A stretch of DNA of 64,000 nucleotides from an uncultured Desulfovibrio sp. (GTDB taxonomy: Bacteria; Desulfobacterota; Desulfovibrionia; Desulfovibrionales; Desulfovibrionaceae). The notes beneath the pieces were generated by a model. It was not told where the DNA came from. It did not search any database and was given only the letters and a program-made list of their open reading frames with translations. The position numbers were made by a program, and so were the translations under genes. Where the stretch lies: assembly GCF_944324525.1 (NCBI RefSeq), contig NZ_CALUWS010000003.1, forward strand, positions 52,479 to 116,478. The letters are read 5' to 3'. Below are positions 58,357 through 64,000 of the stretch, in pieces. Positions within the stretch are counted from its first letter, which is position 1. Each line of letters begins with the position of its first letter.

Positions 58357-59237
58357 TGCGCTGGGCCTTCCGCCTGGGGCGAGATGTTTGCCGCCAATGG
58401 GGACGGCGGGGCGGCAGGCGCGCAGGCGGCCTGCTGCTCTGCTGTCTGCTGGCCTTCAGCCTGCCGGGCTGCGAACGTTCGCCGCTGGGGGACGACCTCA
58501 GCGAGGCGAGAAGCGCGGTGGCCGCCCATGAATGGACGCGGGCCGAGCGACTGCTTGAGCGTTTCCTGCGGGAATCCTCGGAGTCCGACAAGCGCTGGGA
58601 GGCCTGGCAGCTCCTGCTGACCGTGGCCAATGCCACGGGGGTCACCACGCGGGTACGGCTGGACTATCTGGATACCATGCTTGAGGAATTCGCGGACAGC
58701 GACGCCCGTTGCAAGGACATCCTCTGGCGCATGGGGCAGCTTATGGAGCGCCAGCGCCGCCATGAGCGCGCGGTGGATATCTGGAGCGCCTATCTGGATC
58801 TGGAAGGGCTCAGCCCACAGGACAGCGTGGAGGGCTACCGCCATCTGGCGGCCATGAACTTCCGTCTCCATCGCTACGAGGCCGCGGAAGATGCCCTGCA
58901 GCAGTGTCTGGCCCTGCCGGTCAACGAGAAGGCCAAGCTCAACTGCATGTATGATCTGGCGGACCAGAGCGCTGCCCGGGAACGCTGGCAGGAAGCGGCC
59001 GACCTCTCGCAACAGATCCTGGACAGCGAGCCCGGCGAGCGCCTGCGCGCGCTGACGCTTTTTCTGCTGGGGGATGCGCTGGAGCAGCTCGACCGCCAGG
59101 ACGAGGCGCTGGCCCAGTTCGAGCTTTGCCGGGAAACGTATCCCAATACCGATGTGGTGGAAAATCGCATTGCGTATTTGAAAAAAAAGATGAAGAATCC
59201 CTCCCGCCGTCAGGCGAGGGCGGCGGAAAGGAAATAG
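58356..59237 (+). CDS. TPR-repeat lipoprotein
   Basis: A 293-aa protein. A Tat/Sec-like N-terminus with basic residues leads into LLLCCLLAFSLPGCERSPL, where the Cys is the lipid site. The rest is helical repeats (about 60-270) fitting tetratricopeptide units, for example ALTLFLLGDALEQLDRQDEA. Position right after gyrA and overlapping its stop by one base (TAATG) is typical of this genus. It could belong to outer-membrane assembly or wall scaffolds; partner unknown. Confidence 0.75.
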
Positions 59238-59309
59238 GGCGTCCGGGCGTGTCCCTGCCTGCACGCAGCGGCGGGCGGCGGGACGTGCGGACGGCATGAG
59301 GAGTTTGGC

Positions 59310-60716
59310 ATGATTCGTCACGAGTGTGGACTTTTCGGCATTTACGGCCATGAAGACGCGGCGCGGCTGACCTACTTCGGCCTCTACGCGCAGCAGCACC
59401 GCGGACAGGAAAGCGCGGGCATTGTGACCTGGGACGGCGGCGCCATGTACGAATACAAGGGCATGGGCCTCGTTCCCGACGTCTTTTCGGAAGCGGCGCT
59501 CGGTACGCTTTCGGGGAATACGGCCATCGGGCATGTGCGCTACTCCACGACCGGACGCTCGCATATGCGCAATGCCCAGCCCTTCGTGGCCCACTTCCGC
59601 GGGCAGGACATCGCCGTGGCCCATAACGGGAACCTCGTCAACACGGCGGAGCTGCGCGAGGAGCTGGAAAGCGACGGCTCCATTTTCAGCACGACCAATG
59701 ATACGGAAGTGTTCATGCATCTTTTGGCGCGGGCCCTGCGCACCAAGACGCTGGTGGAGGCCGTGCGCGACACCTGTTCGCGCGTGCGCGGCGCGTACTG
59801 CCTGCTGGTCATGAGCGGCAATACCCTCGTGGCGGTACGCGACCCGCACGGATTCCATCCGCTGGCGCTGGGCCGTCTGGACAACAGCCCGGTATTCGCC
59901 TCGGAGACCTGCGCTTTCGACCTCATGGAAGCCGACTATGAACGCAGTATCGCTCCCGGCGAGATGTACATCGTGGACGAGCAGGGCGAACGCAGCGAAC
60001 AGCTGCACGGCCCGCTGCCGGACAAGCCGCGCCAGTGCATCTTCGAGCTGGTGTATTTCGCCCGGCCGGACTCCTTCGTCTTCGGCGAGCAGGTCTACCA
60101 GTGCCGCAAGCAGATGGGCTGGCAGCTGGCCCACGAGTCCACGCCGGATGTGGATTTCATCATGCCGTTCCCCGATTCCGGCGTCTATTCGGCCGTGGGT
60201 TTCGCCCAGTGCGCCGAGCTGCCCTATGAACACGCCATGATCCGCAACCACTATGTGGGCCGTACCTTCATCCAGCCCACCCAGAGCATGCGCAACTTCG
60301 GCGTGCGGGTGAAGATCAATCCCGTGCGTTCCATGATCGAAGGCAAGAAAATCTGCATCGTGGACGACTCCATCGTGCGCGGCACGACCATGCGCACCCG
60401 CGTGAAGAAGCTGCGCGAACTGGGGGCGAAGGAAGTGCATATCCGCATCAGCTGCCCGCCGGTGAAATTCCCCTGCTATTACGGCATCGACTTCGCCTCG
60501 CGCGGCGAGCTCATCGCGGCTTCCCTCGATCTGCCGGAAATCGTGCGTGAGCTGGATGTGGATTCCCTGCACTATCTTTCCATAGACGGGCTGTTGCGTT
60601 CGGTCATGCACTCCGACAGCTACTGCCTTGCCTGTTTCAATGGCGATTATCCCGTTCCCTGCCGGGAGGCGGGCAAGCACAGACTCGAACAGCCCTGCGC
60701 GGCGGTCAACTCCTGA
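59310..60716 (+). CDS. purF: Amidophosphoribosyltransferase
   Basis: A 468-aa enzyme that makes phosphoribosylamine from PRPP and glutamine, the first step of purine synthesis. MIRHECGLFGIYGHED has the catalytic Cys6 after a short propeptide, and YFGLYAQQHRGQESAGIV is the conserved glutaminase part. The PRPP motif is CIVDDSIVRGTT, and CxxC-like Cys residues near the C-terminus (YYGIDFAS and YCLACFNG) could support an iron-sulfur cluster, as in Bacillus. It precedes hisS by 7 bases. Confidence 0.95.
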   Translation: MIRHECGLFGIYGHEDAARLTYFGLYAQQHRGQESAGIVTWDGGAMYEYKGMGLVPDVFSEAALGTLSGNTAIGHVRYSTTGRSHMRNAQPFVAHFRGQDIAVAHNGNLVNTAELREELESDGSIFSTTNDTEVFMHLLARALRTKTLVEAVRDTCSRVRGAYCLLVMSGNTLVAVRDPHGFHPLALGRLDNSPVFASETCAFDLMEADYERSIAPGEMYIVDEQGERSEQLHGPLPDKPRQCIFELVYFARPDSFVFGEQVYQCRKQMGWQLAHESTPDVDFIMPFPDSGVYSAVGFAQCAELPYEHAMIRNHYVGRTFIQPTQSMRNFGVRVKINPVRSMIEGKKICIVDDSIVRGTTMRTRVKKLRELGAKEVHIRISCPPVKFPCYYGIDFASRGELIAASLDLPEIVRELDVDSLHYLSIDGLLRSVMHSDSYCLACFNGDYPVPCREAGKHRLEQPCAAVNS

Positions 60717-60723
60717 GGTCATC

Positions 60724-61998
60724 ATGGCAGCTCACGTTACACGCATCAAAGGCTTTGCGGACATGTTTCCGCCGGATTCCGACGCCTTCCTCTTCCTGGA
60801 AGAAACGGCGCGGCGCATCTTTTCGCGTTGCGGCTTTGTGGAATTGCGGACGCCTGTCCTGGAATATACCGACCTCTTCCGGCGCTCCATCGGTGAAGAG
60901 ACCGATGTGGTGCAGAAGGAGATGTTCACCTTCCCGGACAGGAACGACCGTCTCATGACCATGCGGCCCGAAGCCACGGCCGGCGTCATGCGCGCCTATA
61001 TCGAAGACGCCCGGCATACCCGCGAAAGCGTGAGCCGCCTCTTCACCACCGGCCCCATGTTCCGTTACGAGCGGCCCCAGAAGGGACGCATGCGGCAGTT
61101 CCATCAGCTCAATTGCGAATGCCTCGGTTCGCACAGCCCCTATGCCGATGCGGACATGATCATCATGCTCATGCGCTTCCTGCGGGAAGCGGGACTTACG
61201 GAGCTGACGCTCAAGCTCAATTCCCTGGGCTGCGCCAGCTGCCGTCCGCGCTTCAAGGAAGCGCTGGTGGACTACCTGAAGGGGCTTGCCGGAGAGGGCG
61301 GCCTGTGCGAGGACTGCACGCGCCGCATGCAGACCAATCCCCTGCGCGTGCTGGACTGCAAGCAGGAAGGCTGCCGCCGTCTGACGGACGCCGCGCCGCG
61401 TCTGCTGGACTATAACTGCCCGGACTGCCGCGCCCACTTCGACACCGTGGTACGTCTGCTGGAGGCGGAGAAGATCCCCTATGAACTGGATCACCGCCTG
61501 GTGCGCGGGCTTGATTACTATTGCCGTACGACCTTCGAGGTGGTAAGCGGGAACATCGGTTCGCAGTCCGCCGTGGCGGGCGGCGGTCGTTATGATGGTC
61601 TCGTGAAGAGTCTGGGCGGGCCGGACGTGCCGGGCGTGGGTTTTGCCTGCGGCATGGAACGGCTGGCGCTGCTCCTGCCGGAACGTCCCGCGCCACGGCT
61701 GGATTTCTATGCCGTGGGCATGAACGAGGCCGGGCGCGACGTCTGTTTTTCGCTGGCCCAGCGGCTGCGCGAGGCCGGTCTTACGGGCGAAGTGCACACC
61801 GGCGACGGCGGTTTCAAGAGCAGCATGCGTCAGGCCGGCAAATCCGGGGCCCGCTACTGCCTCATCGTGGGTGAGGACGAAGCGGCTTCCGACACGGTTA
61901 TGGTGAAAAACATGGACAGCGGCGAACAGCAGGCCGTGCCGCAGTCCGCAGTGGTGGAACATCTGGCCTCGACCCCCGGCGGTATTGAGCATGAGTGA
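60724..61998 (+). CDS. hisS: Histidyl-tRNA synthetase
   Basis: A 424-aa class II synthetase. Motif 1 is around [19 protein letters not shown], and motif 2 is [19 protein letters not shown]. HisA-type signature [15 protein letters not shown] and [10 protein letters not shown] are clear. The C-terminal anticodon-binding domain follows ([12 protein letters not shown] onward). Two Cys pairs (CASC, and CEDC/CPDC) near 180-260 are a small extra metal-site-like feature. It overlaps aspS by 8 bases. Confidence 0.96.
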   Translation: MAAHVTRIKGFADMFPPDSDAFLFLEETARRIFSRCGFVELRTPVLEYTDLFRRSIGEETDVVQKEMFTFPDRNDRLMTMRPEATAGVMRAYIEDARHTRESVSRLFTTGPMFRYERPQKGRMRQFHQLNCECLGSHSPYADADMIIMLMRFLREAGLTELTLKLNSLGCASCRPRFKEALVDYLKGLAGEGGLCEDCTRRMQTNPLRVLDCKQEGCRRLTDAAPRLLDYNCPDCRAHFDTVVRLLEAEKIPYELDHRLVRGLDYYCRTTFEVVSGNIGSQSAVAGGGRYDGLVKSLGGPDVPGVGFACGMERLALLLPERPAPRLDFYAVGMNEAGRDVCFSLAQRLREAGLTGEVHTGDGGFKSSMRQAGKSGARYCLIVGEDEAASDTVMVKNMDSGEQQAVPQSAVVEHLASTPGGIEHE

Positions 61999-63838
61999 GC
62001 AGACCCAATCCCAGGATCTCCAGCAGGAGCACCAGAAATATATCGAGGAAGTGGGCGACTGGACCCGTACGCATTCCTGCGGCCAGCTGACCGAAGCCGA
62101 CGACGGCGCTGAGGTCTGCCTCATGGGCTGGGCGCAGTACCGCCGCGACCACGGCGGTCTCATCTTCGTGGACCTGCGCGACCGCGAAGGCCTGACCCAG
62201 GTGGTGTTCAGCCCCGAGATCGCCCCCAAGGCCCATGAGGATGCCCATATCCTGCGCGCGGAATACGTGCTCGCCATCAAGGGCCGCGTGCGTCCCCGTC
62301 CCGAAGGCATGACCAATCCCAATCTGGTCACCGGCGGCATCGAAGTGGTGGTGAAGGAATGGAAGTTGCTCAATACCTCCAAAACGCCGCCCTTCCCCAT
62401 CGAAGACCGCACCGACGCCGGCGAGAACCTGCGTCTCACCTGGCGCTATCTGGATCTGCGCCGTCCGCGCATGCAGGCCAATCTGCGCCTGCGGCACCGC
62501 GTGGCCCAGGCCATCCGCCGCTATCTGGACGAGGGCGGCTTCATCGAGGTGGAAACGCCCATCCTCACCAAGTCCACCCCCGAAGGGGCGCGGGACTTCC
62601 TGGTGCCCAGCCGCCTGAACAACGGCCAGTTCTACGCTCTGCCGCAGTCGCCCCAGCTCTTCAAGCAGCTGCTCATGGTGGGCGGTCTTGACCGCTATTT
62701 CCAGATCGTCCGCTGCTTCCGCGACGAAGACCTGCGCGCCGACCGTCAGCCGGAATTCACGCAGGTGGATATCGAAATGAGTTTCGTGGATGAGGAAAAG
62801 GTCATGAACATGGCCGAAGGCCTCATGGCCCGCGTCTTCAAGGACGTCATGGGGCAGGATATCCCCCGTCCCTTCCCGCGCATGCCCTATGCCGAGGCCA
62901 TGAGCCGTTACGGCGTGGACAAGCCGGATACCCGCTTCGGTCTCGAACTGCACGACATCACCGACATCGTGCGCGGCTCCGGCTTCAAGCTCTTTGCCGC
63001 GGCGACCCTCGTCAAAGCCATGAAGGTGCCCGGCGGCGAATCCATGACCCGTAAGGAGATCGACGCCTACACCGACTTCGTGAAGATCTACGGCGCGCAG
63101 GGCCTGGCCTGGATCAAGATCAAGGCCGACGAATGGCAGTCCCCCATCGCCAAGTTCCTTTCCGAGGAAGAGCGCAAGGGCATTGCGGAAGCCCTCGACC
63201 TGAAGGTCGGCGACATCGTCTTCTTCCAGGCCGGTGAACCCGGCATGGTCAATGCCGCCCTCGGCAACCTGCGGGTGCATCTGGGCAACCAGCTCGGCCT
63301 GATCCCGGAAAACACCTTCAATTTCCTCTGGGTGACGGACTTCCCCCTCTTTGAATACGACGAAGAGGAAAAGCGCTATGTGGCCTGCCATCACCCCTTC
63401 ACTTCTCCGGCTCCCGGCCATTTGGAACTCATGGCCACCGACCCGGCCCATACCCGCGCCCGTGCCTACGACATGGTGCTCAACGGCAACGAAGTGGGCG
63501 GCGGCTCCATCCGCATCCACTCCGCCGAAGTGCAGCGCCGCATGTTCGCCGCCCTGGGCTTCACGCCGGAACAGGCCGAAGAACAGTTCGGCTTCCTCAT
63601 CAGCGCGCTGGAGCAGGGCGCTCCGCCGCACGGCGGCCTCGCCTTCGGCCTCGACCGTCTGGTCATGCTGCTCGCCGGCGCGCAGAGCATCCGCGACGTC
63701 ATCGCCTTCCCCAAGACCCAGAAGGCTACCTGCCTCATGACCCAGGCGCCTTCCGAAGTCTCGGCCAAGCAGCTGCGTGAACTCGGCCTCCGCCTGCGCG
63801 AAAAGAGCGGCGAGACCGCCCCTGCCGCCGGAAACTAG
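61991..63838 (+). CDS. aspS: Aspartyl-tRNA synthetase
   Basis: A 615-aa class II synthetase of the bacterial long type with the GAD insertion. The N-terminal OB domain ([20 protein letters not shown]), motif 2 region [21 protein letters not shown], and motif 3 [20 protein letters not shown] are present. The GAD-type insert is at about 310-420. It may be discriminating or non-discriminating; this cannot be read from sequence by eye. Start placed at ATG 61991; an in-frame TTG two codons upstream is less likely. Confidence 0.96.
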   Translation: MSEQTQSQDLQQEHQKYIEEVGDWTRTHSCGQLTEADDGAEVCLMGWAQYRRDHGGLIFVDLRDREGLTQVVFSPEIAPKAHEDAHILRAEYVLAIKGRVRPRPEGMTNPNLVTGGIEVVVKEWKLLNTSKTPPFPIEDRTDAGENLRLTWRYLDLRRPRMQANLRLRHRVAQAIRRYLDEGGFIEVETPILTKSTPEGARDFLVPSRLNNGQFYALPQSPQLFKQLLMVGGLDRYFQIVRCFRDEDLRADRQPEFTQVDIEMSFVDEEKVMNMAEGLMARVFKDVMGQDIPRPFPRMPYAEAMSRYGVDKPDTRFGLELHDITDIVRGSGFKLFAAATLVKAMKVPGGESMTRKEIDAYTDFVKIYGAQGLAWIKIKADEWQSPIAKFLSEEERKGIAEALDLKVGDIVFFQAGEPGMVNAALGNLRVHLGNQLGLIPENTFNFLWVTDFPLFEYDEEEKRYVACHHPFTSPAPGHLELMATDPAHTRARAYDMVLNGNEVGGGSIRIHSAEVQRRMFAALGFTPEQAEEQFGFLISALEQGAPPHGGLAFGLDRLVMLLAGAQSIRDVIAFPKTQKATCLMTQAPSEVSAKQLRELGLRLREKSGETAPAAGN

Positions 63839-63857
63839 GCTTATTGAAAACTGGAAG

Positions 63858-63906
63858 AGAGCGGAACGCCCTTCGCTAGCGCGAAGCGGCGTTCCGCTCT
63901 GTTTTT
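63858..63906 (+). terminator. Rho-independent terminator after aspS
   Basis: AGAGCGGAACGC and GCGTTCCGCTCT, with an inner CTTCGC/GCGAAG, form a long stem followed by GTTTTT. Its ends also resemble AGAGC/GCTCT of family B. Nothing else is seen up to the window end at 64000. Confidence 0.9.
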
Positions 63907-64000
63907 GGAAGTTTTTGGGAAGTTTTTTTGTGGGGGTGCGCGGCAGAGTGCGGCTTGGCGGTTTCGGGCTGGAGCTCCTTCCCGCCGCGGGAAAGAGGGT

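Overview
The window (about 64 kb, GC-rich, roughly 60-65% by eye) looks like a chromosomal segment from a sulfate-reducing Desulfovibrio-type deltaproteobacterium (Desulfobacterota), probably close to the intestinal species. This placement is inferred from gene content and codon style, not from a search. The clues are a split ATP synthase locus (atpZ/I-atpB-atpE with no F1 genes nearby) next to rex, a dnaA-dnaN-gyrB-gyrA origin region with a divergent DnaA, an obg-proB-rpmA-rplU cluster, and a few AT-rich genes of Firmicutes-like style that fit exchange in a gut community. No tRNA, rRNA, CRISPR array or complete insertion sequence was seen.

Layout. 1-3.4 kb: a partial membrane protein, a UDP-sugar epimerase and a U32 peptidase/tRNA-hydroxylation protein. 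3.4-5.2 kb: repeats around an AT-rich methyltransferase gene broken in an A7 run. 5.2-10.5 kb: trmN6-like, slyX and dgkA, then the leftward rplU-rpmA-obg-proB group. 10.6-17 kb: a RlmD-like RNA methyltransferase, atpZ/I/B/E, rex, cobS and a nitroreductase. 17.5-31.4 kb: a divergent biosynthesis and export locus. Leftward are a ketosynthase-less PKS-like protein, a lipoprotein TolC-family channel, a HlyD adaptor and a flippase; rightward are an alpha-oxoamine synthase, two GT-B glycosyltransferases and an asparagine synthase-like amidotransferase. 31.5-38.2 kb: htpX, a lipoprotein, an EndoQ-UvrD fusion and three small proteins. 38.4-46.5 kb: glmS, ppiD, an AT-rich PAAR/effector/immunity cassette, a sigma-54 activator and larB. 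46.5-48.1 kb: a 1.6 kb gene-free, repeat-rich stretch. 48.1-50.5 kb: a P-loop protein, a small protein and an M23 peptidase, all leftward. 50.5-63.8 kb: the probable origin and a rightward housekeeping run, dnaA-dnaN-gyrB-gyrA-TPR lipoprotein-purF-hisS-aspS.

Two families of dispersed intergenic repeats run through the window. Family A is a GC-rich 20-22 bp perfect inverted repeat with conserved flanks, often carrying a 70-bp hairpin cassette. Family B is a roughly 100-146 bp MITE-like element with AGAGC/GCTCT ends, present in both orientations. They sit almost only in gaps after genes and sometimes abut each other.

The most interesting candidate system is the 17.5-31.4 kb locus. It has the parts to make a long-chain amino-ketone or sphingoid-like lipid, glycosylate and amidate it, flip it across the inner membrane and pass it through the outer membrane, in a layout that recalls cyanobacterial heterocyst-glycolipid loci. 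Also notable are the EndoQ-helicase fusion, the probable T6SS effector cassette, the A7 frameshift in the methyltransferase gene, and the two repeat families.
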